Below are positions 35,977-43,903 of a stretch of 64,000 bases of DNA, piece after piece. A program made the translations under genes and the position numbers. The stretch lies in the NCBI GenBank assembly GCA_963841815.1, contig CAWJEE010000027.1, positions 372,001 to 436,000 on the forward strand, in the 5' to 3' direction. The DNA comes from JAOUJD01 sp963841815. GTDB taxonomy: Bacteria > Pseudomonadota > Gammaproteobacteria > Burkholderiales > Burkholderiaceae_F. Each line of letters starts with the position of its first letter. The first letter of the stretch is position 1. Under the pieces are notes generated by a model. That model did no database searches. It was not told the origin of the DNA and saw nothing but the letters and a program-made list of their open reading frames with translations.

Positions 35977-36831
35977 TCAGGCTGTGGCCGCCCACGGGCG
36001 GCCCTCTGGATTCCCCTTGATGGACGTGCGGAGCAGTTCCCGCTCGGCGTCGTCCGGATAGTCAGCCAGCGCCATGTGCACCGTGGCGCGGTTGTCCCAC
36101 ATCAGCACGTCGCCCGGTCGCCAGCGCTGCCGGAACGTGAACTCCTCGCGGACCGCATGCGCGCACAGAAACCGCACCAGGTCGCGGCTCTCCTCCGCCG
36201 TCATCCCGGCAATCCGGTTGCACATCCATTCGCTGACGAACAGGGCTTTGCGGCCGGTCTCCGGATGCGTGCGCACGACCGGCTGGATCACGGGCGGATT
36301 TCGGCGCCGCGCGGCCTCGATATGGTCGACGCTCGCTTCGCTGAACGTCCGCCCGTTCGTGATGTCGTGGATCGCCTCGAGTTGCTCGAGAAGGGATCGC
36401 ATCGTCGGAGACAACGCCTCGTACGCCATGATCGTGTTCGAGAACAACGTGTCGCCTCCGACGGCCGGCATCTTCAGGCAGTACAGGCACGACCCCATCG
36501 ACGGTCGCAGGGTGTAGGACAGATCGGAGTGCCACTGCTGCCCGAAGGCCACGCGCCGCCCATTCAAGCGGGTCGTGCGGACGACGAGAAGTTCCGGATG
36601 ATCGGGATGACGCAGTTCCGCCTGGTAGTTGTCATGGGTCTCCAACTCGCCGAACCGCCGGCTGAAGTCGATCAGTTGCTGCGGCGTCAATGACTGGTCG
36701 CGGAACACGAGAACGAGGTGCTCGAGCCAGAGCTGCCGAAGCTCCGCTTGCTGGGCCTCCCTGAGCGGGCGCGAGAGATCGAGGCCCATCACTTCGGCGC
36801 CCAGCGCACTCGCGGGTCGAACCGTCCTCAC
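35977..36831 (-). CDS. TauD/TfdA-family 2-oxoglutarate-dependent dioxygenase, copy B
   Basis: 284 residues from GTG (MRTVRPASALGAEVMGLDL as translated). His101 and Asp103 are in QQWHSDLSYTLRP; the distal His is in NRATVHMALADYPDD and the Arg in ERELLRTSIKG. It is clearly paralogous to copy A but only moderately similar, so the two may have distinct substrates or form a heteromer. It lies 13 bases before copy A and 25 bases after the permease. Confidence 0.9.
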   Translation of the reverse strand: MRTVRPASALGAEVMGLDLSRPLREAQQAELRQLWLEHLVLVFRDQSLTPQQLIDFSRRFGELETHDNYQAELRHPDHPELLVVRTTRLNGRRVAFGQQWHSDLSYTLRPSMGSCLYCLKMPAVGGDTLFSNTIMAYEALSPTMRSLLEQLEAIHDITNGRTFSEASVDHIEAARRRNPPVIQPVVRTHPETGRKALFVSEWMCNRIAGMTAEESRDLVRFLCAHAVREEFTFRQRWRPGDVLMWDNRATVHMALADYPDDAERELLRTSIKGNPEGRPWAATA

Positions 36832-36856
36832 GCTGGTACCTCTCGCCGGCCGCGGG

Positions 36857-37708
36857 TTACACCCGGGGCAGCTGTTCCTGGTTGACCCAGAACAGCAGCT
36901 TCCGTTGCAGCAACTGCATCAACAGATGCAGGGTGATCCCCATCGCCGACAGGCACACGAGAGCGGCGAAGACGCCCGCTGTGTCGAGGTTCGTGTTCAT
37001 CTGCAGGATCAGATTCCCCAGCCCCTTCCTCGAGCCAACGAACTCGCCCACGATGGCGCCGAGGATGCTGAAGATGATCGCGACTTGCAGGCCGGCGAAG
37101 ATCATAGGTGCCGCGCTCGGCAAGCGGACCATCGTGAAGATCTGCCAGCGCGTGGCGCGCAAAGAGCGCATCAACTCGATCCGCTGGACGTCCGTTGAGC
37201 GAAGCCCGACGATGACGTTCACGAGGATGGGGAAGAAGGCCACGACGCCCGCCATGATCGCCTTGGACGTCATGCCGAATCCGAACCAGATGATGAAAAG
37301 AGGTGCGATCGCGATCTTGGGCGTGGTCTGGATAGCGATCAGGTACGGATAGAGGATTCGTTCGATGAAGCGGGACTGCGCGATCAATCCGCCGAGGATC
37401 AGCGCCGCCACGGTGGCGGACAGGAAGCCGATCATCGCCTCGGTCAGGGTGTACAGGCCGTTGTCGATGAAAAGCCCGCTCGAAACGCCGTAGACGAGCG
37501 AACGCCAGATGTTGGACGGCGCAGGCGCGACGTACAGCGGGACCTCAAACACCTTGAAGGCCCATTCCCAGACGCCGGTGATGACGAAGAAGAGCAGCGG
37601 CACGAACACCCACTCCGGTCTCTCCCGCAACCCTGCCCAGAAGCCCACCGGCGCCTCGCCCGGGAGCACTTCCAGCGGGACGGCCGCCGACTCTTTGGCA
37701 GTAATCAT
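36857..37708 (-). CDS. ABC transporter permease (NitT/TauT family)
   Basis: 283 residues, about six membrane helices; the EAA loop is GLRSTDVQRIELMRSLRATRWQIF near residue 168-190. It overlaps the ATPase stop by 4 bases. Only one permease is present in this system, so a homodimer is expected, unlike the two-permease importer at 17753-19341. Confidence 0.9.
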   Translation of the reverse strand: MITAKESAAVPLEVLPGEAPVGFWAGLRERPEWVFVPLLFFVITGVWEWAFKVFEVPLYVAPAPSNIWRSLVYGVSSGLFIDNGLYTLTEAMIGFLSATVAALILGGLIAQSRFIERILYPYLIAIQTTPKIAIAPLFIIWFGFGMTSKAIMAGVVAFFPILVNVIVGLRSTDVQRIELMRSLRATRWQIFTMVRLPSAAPMIFAGLQVAIIFSILGAIVGEFVGSRKGLGNLILQMNTNLDTAGVFAALVCLSAMGITLHLLMQLLQRKLLFWVNQEQLPRV

Positions 37709-38526
37709 TCGATTACCCCTTTCGATTGAAAGTGGCCCCGGATGCGGCGGCTGTACGTTCCGAATCGCTCGCTCGTCATCAAGTCGATGTCGCGCTCGTC
37801 GCCGAGATCGACTTCGACGAGGTCGGCAATGCGGCCGGGCCTCGACGAGAGCACCAGCACCCGGCTGCCCAAGAACACGGCCTCGGGGATCGAGTGCGTG
37901 ACGAACAACACTGTCTTCCCGGAATCCCGCCAGATCCGACGAATTTCAAGATTCATCGACTCGCGCGTCATCGCATCGAGCGCACCGAACGGCTCGTCCA
38001 TCAGCAGCATGGTCGGATCGTGGACGAGGGCGCGTGCAATGGCGACGCGCTGCTGCATGCCGCCCGACAGCTCGTTGGGGTACTTCTGCGCGAAGTCCTT
38101 CAGCCCCACCATTTCCAGCAACGTCCTGGCGCGCTCGCCGGCCTTGGCTCGATCCAGACCAAGCACAGTGGCGGGAAGCATCACGTTCTCGAAGGTGGTC
38201 TTCCACGGGAGCAGCACGGCGTTCTGAAAGACGACCCCGATGTCCCGCTGCGGGCCGTCGATCGGTGTACCTCGGACCCTGATCGATCCTCCGCTGCGCT
38301 CGATCAAGCCCGCCAACAGGTTCAAGAGCGTCGACTTGCCACAGCCCGACGGCCCCACCACGGTGATGAACTCGCCCTGACGGATCGTCAGGTCGATGGG
38401 GCCGAGCGCCTGCACGATCTGTCCGTCCCGCGTTCGGTACTTCTTTTCCAGCTGTTCGATCTGGATCAGCGCCGGAGTTGCCAGCGCCGACCCGCCCGTG
38501 CGTCCATCGTCCATTGAGTGGCCCAC
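37705..38526 (-). CDS. ABC transporter ATP-binding protein (SsuB/TauB type)
   Basis: 273 residues if the GTG at 38526 is used (GGTGAG upstream at good spacing); an ATG four codons later is possible. Walker A is GPSGCGKSTLLNLLAG near residue 58, the Q-loop VFQNAVLLPW near 98, signature LSGGMQQRVAIARAL near 153 and Walker B MLLMDEPFGALDAM near 172. It pairs with the permease gene downstream and the substrate-binding protein at 41204-42277. Confidence 0.92.
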   Translation of the reverse strand: MGHSMDDGRTGGSALATPALIQIEQLEKKYRTRDGQIVQALGPIDLTIRQGEFITVVGPSGCGKSTLLNLLAGLIERSGGSIRVRGTPIDGPQRDIGVVFQNAVLLPWKTTFENVMLPATVLGLDRAKAGERARTLLEMVGLKDFAQKYPNELSGGMQQRVAIARALVHDPTMLLMDEPFGALDAMTRESMNLEIRRIWRDSGKTVLFVTHSIPEAVFLGSRVLVLSSRPGRIADLVEVDLGDERDIDLMTSERFGTYSRRIRGHFQSKGVIE

Positions 38527-38527
38527 T

Positions 38528-39046
38528 TCAGCTCACCGAACTGCTCTCGGCAGCCTGTTGTTTCAAGTACTGCAGACCACCGCCGGCCCGCACGATATCG
38601 AAGAGAAAGTCCGGCAGAGGCGGCACCTCGAACCGGTCGCCACGTGTCAGGTTCCTGATCGTTCCTGCTCCGTAGTCGACTTCGAGCCGATCGCCATCCT
38701 GGATCGACGCCACGATCTCCTCTGAAACCTCGAGCAGTGGCACGCCGATAAAGACGGACAGCCGGAACGGCGCGCGCTTCAGCGGCTGCGTCAGCAGGCC
38801 CAGCCCCATGTCCTTCATGGCAAGGAACGGGTGGCTATGGTGACTACCATGCGCGAAGCGCCGCCCCGCCAGCAACACGTCGCCGGGCTGTGCCTGGGCC
38901 GGCAGCTCTGGTCTCACTTCCGCCAACAGGTACTTGCGCAGAACGCGGGGGTCGTACTCGAAGACGTGTCGTGCCGAAATCAACTCGTCGCTCGAAACAT
39001 CGTCTCCGATCTTCCAGCACCGACCCGTGCGAATGACGTCTTTCAT
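38528..39046 (-). CDS. LeuD-like hydro-lyase small subunit with altered active-site loop
   Basis: 172 residues, the size of LeuD. It has DDVSSDELISARH at 15-27 and KYLLAEVRPEL near 38, equivalent to the swivelling domain start of isopropylmalate isomerase small subunits. The catalytic loop, GCGSSREHA in LeuD, reads AHGSHHSHP at residues 65-73, so the Ser68 is kept but the Arg is His70. It overlaps the large subunit by 4 bases. The partner set LeuC-like, LeuD-like and isocitrate-lyase-like resembles dimethylmaleate hydratase DmdAB plus dimethylmalate lyase of nicotinate degradation. Confidence 0.88.
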   Translation of the reverse strand: MKDVIRTGRCWKIGDDVSSDELISARHVFEYDPRVLRKYLLAEVRPELPAQAQPGDVLLAGRRFAHGSHHSHPFLAMKDMGLGLLTQPLKRAPFRLSVFIGVPLLEVSEEIVASIQDGDRLEVDYGAGTIRNLTRGDRFEVPPLPDFLFDIVRAGGGLQYLKQQAAESSSVS

Positions 39047-40308
39047 CGCTGTCCCCCCGAAGCAAACGGGCGCGGGTCGGCGATGCGCCCGGAGATCGCA
39101 GAGGCGGCCACCGTCATCGCACTGGCCAGATAGATCCGCGCCTCCGTGCTGCCCATGCGCCCCGGGTCGTTGCGGGTACTGGTGCTGATCCGGACCTCGC
39201 CGGGTGCCAATTGCGCGAGGCCACCAAAACACGGACCGCAGGTGGAGGCCGCGATCTGCGCACCGGCTTCCATCAGTTCCGCGAGGATGCCCTCCTTCAT
39301 CGCCTGCTCGTGCACCTGCCGTGTGGCCGGGATGACGAGCAGCTGGACGTCTGGGTGCACCTTTCTGCCCTTCAGGATTGCCGCTGCCGCGCGCAGCTCG
39401 GCCATGTTTCCCGATGCGCAGGAGCCGATGTAGGCGTGCTGGATCGAAACATCGCCGAGGTCGCTGACCTTGTGCACGTTGATCGGCGACGGCGGGGCCG
39501 AAACGTAAGGCTCCAGGTGGTCAGCGTCGATCACGACTTCGCGGGTGAACTCGGCATCCGCGTCGCTAGCCACTGGGACGGCCCCGGAGATGCCGGCTCC
39601 GTCCAGGTACCTCAGCGTCACATCGTCGGCCGGCACGACGCCGGCATCGGCGCCCATGTCCACCGAGAGCCCGCACAGCGTCATCCGCTCGGGCACCGTC
39701 AGTCGGCTCACCGTGTCGCCGGTGTACTCCACCACGCAATAGCTCGCCTCGTCTTCGCCGATGAGGCTCATCGCTTTCAGCACGATGTCCCGGGCACCGA
39801 TTCCGGGACGCAGCTCCCCGGACACCGTGACTCGAATCGTCCCGGGCACCCGCAGCCAGATGCGGCCGGTCGCCATCACCATGGCGACCTCCATGCTGAA
39901 CGCCATCGCGAGTGCACCGACGGCCCCAAGCCCCGATGTATGCGTGTCGGCGCCCGCCACGAACATGCCGGGGCGCACCAGACCGCGCTCGACCACAAGC
40001 GGGTGCGTGATGCCTTCGCCATCGAAGAGGTGGCCGACCTTCTGCTCGCGCGCGAGAGTCTTGGTCAGCCTAATCCGCTCCGCACCGGCGACACTGTGGA
40101 CGGGTGTCTCGTGATCGATGGCCACGACGATCCGTTCGGGGTGCGCCAGCTGGTGAATTCCCACATCCTTCAGGCGCTTCACGTACGCCGGGTACGACAG
40201 TTCCGGCATGGTCGTGAGATCCGGTGTTGCCCAGACGATAGTTCCTGGCTTCACGGCCGCGCCGCCGCTGGCGCGCGCGAGAACCTTTTCAACAATCGTC
40301 TGCGGCAC
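39043..40308 (-). CDS. LeuC-like aconitase-family large subunit (hydro-lyase)
   Basis: 421 residues from GTG. The three 4Fe-4S ligands are visible: Cys297 in AYIGSCASG, Cys357 and Cys360 in STCGPCFGG. Other family blocks are AIDHETPV near 64, GADTHTSGLGAVG near 119-131 and ISTSTRNDPGRMG near 376. It should reversibly hydrate/dehydrate a hydroxy di- or tricarboxylate in the cytoplasm. Biosynthetic LeuC is about 470 residues; this shorter form is closer to the archaeal-type/DmdA group. Oxygen-labile iron-sulfur cluster expected. Confidence 0.9.
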   Translation of the reverse strand: MPQTIVEKVLARASGGAAVKPGTIVWATPDLTTMPELSYPAYVKRLKDVGIHQLAHPERIVVAIDHETPVHSVAGAERIRLTKTLAREQKVGHLFDGEGITHPLVVERGLVRPGMFVAGADTHTSGLGAVGALAMAFSMEVAMVMATGRIWLRVPGTIRVTVSGELRPGIGARDIVLKAMSLIGEDEASYCVVEYTGDTVSRLTVPERMTLCGLSVDMGADAGVVPADDVTLRYLDGAGISGAVPVASDADAEFTREVVIDADHLEPYVSAPPSPINVHKVSDLGDVSIQHAYIGSCASGNMAELRAAAAILKGRKVHPDVQLLVIPATRQVHEQAMKEGILAELMEAGAQIAASTCGPCFGGLAQLAPGEVRISTSTRNDPGRMGSTEARIYLASAMTVAASAISGRIADPRPFASGGQR

Positions 40309-40310
40309 GG

Positions 40311-41195
40311 TCAGTTCCCCTTCACAACATCGGCCTCGAACGCGGCATAGCGGTCAACGCCCAGCATGCGAGAAATGTCCGGCAACCTCGCCATGTCACC
40401 CTCGAAGCTCTTCGTGGTGCCGGTCTCCGCCAGCGTCCGCAGGATGCGCTGCTGCAGGCCGACGGTGGCCTGCACGAACGTGATCGGATAGAGCGCCATC
40501 CCGAGCCCGGTCGAGGCGAGTTCGGCTTGACTGTGCAGCGGGCGCAGCGTCTCGGCGACCGTGTGAATCACCGGAATCGGCACCGCATCCACGACAGCCT
40601 TGCACTCTTCGAGCGACGACAGCGATGTCAGCATGACCGCGTCGATGCCCGTTTCCGCCATTTTTCGAAGTCGCCGGATCGACTCCTCCAGTCCGAATAG
40701 CGTCATGGCGTCCGTGCGACCGATGATGAGGAAGTCGGCTGAGCGCCGCGCCAGCAAGGCGGCGCGCAGGCGCGCCGCCATCTCGTCGTCGCTGACCAGC
40801 GCCTTGCCGGACATCGCACCACACTTCTTCGGCGCCACCTGATCCTCCAGATGGATGCCTGCCACCCCGGCACTCTCGAAGGCCTGCACCGCCTCGAGAA
40901 TGTTGGCGGACCCCCCGTAGCCGGTATCGGCGTCGGCGATGACCGGAATGGAGACCGCGCTCGCCATCTCGCGCGCATGCCTCACCATGTCGTCCACCGA
41001 AATGAGGCCGATGTCCGGCTTGCCGTGGCTCGCCGCCACCGCATAGCCGGACATGTAGACCGCCTCGAATCCGGCCCGCTCGATGAGCATCGCCCCAAGC
41101 GCGTCGTGCGTCCCTGGGACCGCAACCGCCTGGCGGCGCGCAAGGAGATCCCGCGCTCGGGCACCCGGCGCCCGACCGTCGACTCGAGGGTTCAT
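40311..41195 (-). CDS. isocitrate lyase/PEP mutase superfamily lyase (2,3-dimethylmalate or methylisocitrate lyase-like)
   Basis: 294 residues. The substrate and Mg-binding blocks are VYMSGYAVAASHGKPD at 46-61, IADADTGYGG at 86-95, HLEDQVAPKKCG at 115-126 with the catalytic Cys125, and IGRTDAMTLFG near 158. The usual His after KKCG/KRCG is Ala here (KKCGAMSGK). Length matches the PrpB/Dml/oxaloacetase group. It is 2 bases upstream of the LeuC-like gene, so the pair probably hydrates an unsaturated diacid to a substituted malate and then cleaves it to a 2-oxo acid plus a carboxylate. Confidence 0.9.
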   Translation of the reverse strand: MNPRVDGRAPGARARDLLARRQAVAVPGTHDALGAMLIERAGFEAVYMSGYAVAASHGKPDIGLISVDDMVRHAREMASAVSIPVIADADTGYGGSANILEAVQAFESAGVAGIHLEDQVAPKKCGAMSGKALVSDDEMAARLRAALLARRSADFLIIGRTDAMTLFGLEESIRRLRKMAETGIDAVMLTSLSSLEECKAVVDAVPIPVIHTVAETLRPLHSQAELASTGLGMALYPITFVQATVGLQQRILRTLAETGTTKSFEGDMARLPDISRMLGVDRYAAFEADVVKGN

Positions 41196-41203
41196 GCCTG
41201 CCC

Positions 41204-42277
41204 TTACTTCGGCAATGACGCGGCGAGCGTCTTCACGGTCGCCGGGTCGACGGCATTTGCGGCGTTCACGAACTGATTCGTGTACACGTCCTTAGGGTCG
41301 AGCGGGCCTTCGATCTGCTTGTTGGCCCGCATGAAGTCGATCATCGCGACCGCCGATCCGTGGGCCAGTTCGCCGTACTTCTGGGGAGGCTCGACCTTCA
41401 CGTAGTCGAGGCGCGTCTTCAGGATGTGCAGCGCCTGCTTCATCGCGGTCGCGTCGTCGAGTCCGGTCGGCTTGCTCGCAGGGTAGACCTGCCAGTGCGC
41501 CCGGACCGCGCCCTCGGGATTGGCCATGACAACCTGGACGCCTTGGACAGCACAACGCAGGAACTTCTCCAGAACCTGCGGATTCGACTTGATGTAATCA
41601 TCGCGGGCGAAGTACGCACTGCCGAAGTCAAGCTTCTCGGCGGACGGTGAGTTGAACTTGCGCAGCTTCACGCCCATGTTCTCGGCCGTCGCAATCTGCG
41701 AATCCCAAGTGCCCCAGATGTCGACTTTGCCGCTCGTCAGTGCAGACACCGCTTGCGCCCCCGCTCCGGTCTCGATAAACGTCACATCCTTCGCGGGATC
41801 CAACCCGGCTTCCGCGATCATCGCTTTCGTCACGTTCACCAGCACGGCGCCATAGGAGATCACGCCGATCGTCTTGCCCTTGAAGTCCGCCACGGACTTG
41901 ATCGGGCTGCTTTCGAGCACCACCGGGAACTGGAAGTTCTTCCGGATATTGAGGAAGACCGACTTGATCGGAGCGCCCTTCGCGCGCGCCTGCAGCGCGG
42001 TCCCCGACCCCATGTTCACGAGTTGCGCCTGGCCGGACAGCACCGCCTGCATTCCAGCCCCCGAACTGATTGGCTGGATGACAACGTCCAGGCCTTCCTT
42101 CTCCCAGCACTTCGTGTAGATCGGAATCGAGGTGTTGTACGCCTGTGAAACATCGACCGAAGTCGTCCCGATCGCAACAATCACCTTTGGCTTGTCCTGC
42201 GCGAGTACGGCTGTGCTGGCAACGGCCGCGAGCACGGCAGCCGCCAATGCGGTCTTCGGGGCGCTTGTGAGCTTCAT
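41204..42277 (-). CDS. NMT1/SsuA-like substrate-binding protein
   Basis: 357 residues with a Sec signal peptide MKLTSAPKTALAAAVLAAVA and likely cleavage after STAVLA. Family blocks: ISSGAGMQAVLSGQAQLVNMGSGTA, DFKGKTIGVISYG and TSGKVDIWGTWDSQIA. The ATG has GAAGGAGACAGAC upstream, so the longer frame is not used. It supplies the permease/ATPase pair 2.7 kb further down the operon, split from them by the LeuC/D and lyase genes, a sign that transport and catabolism are encoded together. Confidence 0.9.
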   Translation of the reverse strand: MKLTSAPKTALAAAVLAAVASTAVLAQDKPKVIVAIGTTSVDVSQAYNTSIPIYTKCWEKEGLDVVIQPISSGAGMQAVLSGQAQLVNMGSGTALQARAKGAPIKSVFLNIRKNFQFPVVLESSPIKSVADFKGKTIGVISYGAVLVNVTKAMIAEAGLDPAKDVTFIETGAGAQAVSALTSGKVDIWGTWDSQIATAENMGVKLRKFNSPSAEKLDFGSAYFARDDYIKSNPQVLEKFLRCAVQGVQVVMANPEGAVRAHWQVYPASKPTGLDDATAMKQALHILKTRLDYVKVEPPQKYGELAHGSAVAMIDFMRANKQIEGPLDPKDVYTNQFVNAANAVDPATVKTLAASLPK

Positions 42278-42317
42278 GTCTGTCTCCTTCGGTTCCTGAG
42301 TGGTTGGGTTTGGTGAC

Positions 42318-43094
42318 TTATCGACCCTGAAAGCGGGCCGCTCGGCGTTGCCTGAACGCATCGCGGCCTTCTACGAAATCTTCTGTGGAAAAAAGCAACG
42401 TCTGACCGTCCAACTCGAGTGCAAACGCTTCCTCGAGCGACCTGCACGAGCGCGCCAGCGCCCCTTTCGTCATCGCTACTGCGATGGGAGGAGCCTCGGC
42501 AAGTCGCCTCGCTCGCTCGAGCGCGACGGCAAGCAACTGATCGTCGGTAGCACGCTCGTCCGCAAGCCCCGCAGCGCGCGCTTCGTCCGCGCCGAGGATG
42601 GCCCCGCCGTACAGCATTCGCTTCGTTTCGCTCAGGCCCACTCGATGCGGCAACGACCAGAGTAGGCCGAGGTCTCCCATCAGACCTACCTTGCTGAACA
42701 CGGCGCCGAACTTCGCCGAATCGCCAGCGATGACGACGTCGCAGGCCGCAGCGATCGACAACCCGGCGCCGTGAGCCGCTCCGTTCACGGCTGCGATCAC
42801 GGGCTTCGGCCCGGTGGCGATCAAACGAACGAGGTGTTGCCCACGCTGCATCCGCGTGCGGACCTCGAGCGGGTCATGGTCTCGGAGGGAGTCCAAGTCG
42901 CCTCCCGCGCAGAAGCTGCCCCCGGTTCCGGTCAGCACGATCACGCGACACGCGGCGTCCTGCATGTGCGCCTCGACGGTCTCGATCAGCGCTTCTCGCA
43001 GTTCGATCACCAGCGCGTTTCGTTTCGCCGGCAGGTTCATGCGCAGCACGACGACCGCGTCATGCTGTTCGACCAGGACGAGTGCTTTGCTCAT
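42318..43094 (-). CDS. enoyl-CoA hydratase/isomerase family protein
   Basis: 258 residues of the crotonase superfamily. The oxyanion-hole region GSFCAGGDLDSLRD at about 60-73 and NGAAHGAGLSIAAACDVV near 103-120 are clear. At the second catalytic position the protein has GLMGDLGLLW rather than the usual GLxPExG, so the acid/base is an Asp or shifted. It may be a hydratase, isomerase or hydrolase on a CoA thioester. It overlaps the SDR gene by 4 bases. Confidence 0.9.
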   Translation of the reverse strand: MSKALVLVEQHDAVVVLRMNLPAKRNALVIELREALIETVEAHMQDAACRVIVLTGTGGSFCAGGDLDSLRDHDPLEVRTRMQRGQHLVRLIATGPKPVIAAVNGAAHGAGLSIAAACDVVIAGDSAKFGAVFSKVGLMGDLGLLWSLPHRVGLSETKRMLYGGAILGADEARAAGLADERATDDQLLAVALERARRLAEAPPIAVAMTKGALARSCRSLEEAFALELDGQTLLFSTEDFVEGRDAFRQRRAARFQGR

Positions 43095-43903
43095 GCCATC
43101 GCCTCTTCTCGTGGACGCATGTCGATCGGCGCGCCCAGAAAGGCGCCGCCGTCGATCCGAATGACTTGTCCCGTGATCAGGCTCGACGCCGGCGTGAGCA
43201 GAAACGCGGCCAGTTCGGCGATCTCATCGAGCGTTGCGTTGCGCCGCATCGGCGTCGCATCGGCCGACTGCCTCACGAACTCTGGCGCGCATCGTTCCAG
43301 CAATGCGGGCGTTTCGACGGTGGCCGGCGCCACGCAATTGACACTGATCTGGTCGGGCCCCCACTCGAGCGCAAGCGCACGCGACAAGCCTGCGACTCCG
43401 CTGCGCGCCGCGACGGCATGGGCAAGGCCGAGGCCGCCACGCTCCACCGGTGCGATGGAGATGTTGAGAATGGCGCCGCCTCCGCTCGAACGAAGCAGGG
43501 GATACGCCGCTTGCGCGAGGCCGAAGACGGCATTGAGGTTGAGGTCGATCACCGCACTCCAGCCCTTCGCGGCGATCCTCTCGGCCGGCGCGTAAAACTG
43601 GCCGCCTGCGTTGTTGACGAGCCCGTGCAGCCCGCCCTCCTCGGCAAAGCTGCGGAGCACCTCGCCCGTGGCGGCGGAGTCGCGGACGTCGCACTGCCAC
43701 CAGAAGAACCGTCCTCCCGCCCGCGCAATCATCGACCCAGTCGCATCGAGCGGCTCCGCTCGCCGGCCACATCCGCCGACCTCTGCCCCCAGTTCAGCTG
43801 CCCGGCAGGCAATGGCCCGCCCGATACCTGACCCTGCGCCGGTCACGAAGATGCGTCGCCCCTGCAGGGCAGTCGAGGACAGCGCCCCGCGGAAGGACTT
43901 CAT
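43091..43903 (-). CDS. SDR-family protein, 2,4-dienoyl-CoA-reductase-like, without YxxxK
   Basis: 270 residues. TGAGSGIGRAIACRA near residue 20 and NNAGGQFYAPAERIAAKGW near 97 are present. Aligned with FabG the YxxxK segment reads AVAAR preceded by His (LAHAVAARSG), so Tyr is Ala and Lys is Arg. The following LALEWGPDQISVN and the AH pair resemble peroxisomal 2,4-dienoyl-CoA reductases, which also lack the standard Tyr. It sits between enoyl-CoA hydratase and PaaK-like ligase with overlaps on both sides, supporting a CoA-ester reductase. Confidence 0.85.
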   Translation of the reverse strand: MKSFRGALSSTALQGRRIFVTGAGSGIGRAIACRAAELGAEVGGCGRRAEPLDATGSMIARAGGRFFWWQCDVRDSAATGEVLRSFAEEGGLHGLVNNAGGQFYAPAERIAAKGWSAVIDLNLNAVFGLAQAAYPLLRSSGGGAILNISIAPVERGGLGLAHAVAARSGVAGLSRALALEWGPDQISVNCVAPATVETPALLERCAPEFVRQSADATPMRRNATLDEIAELAAFLLTPASSLITGQVIRIDGGAFLGAPIDMRPREEAMA

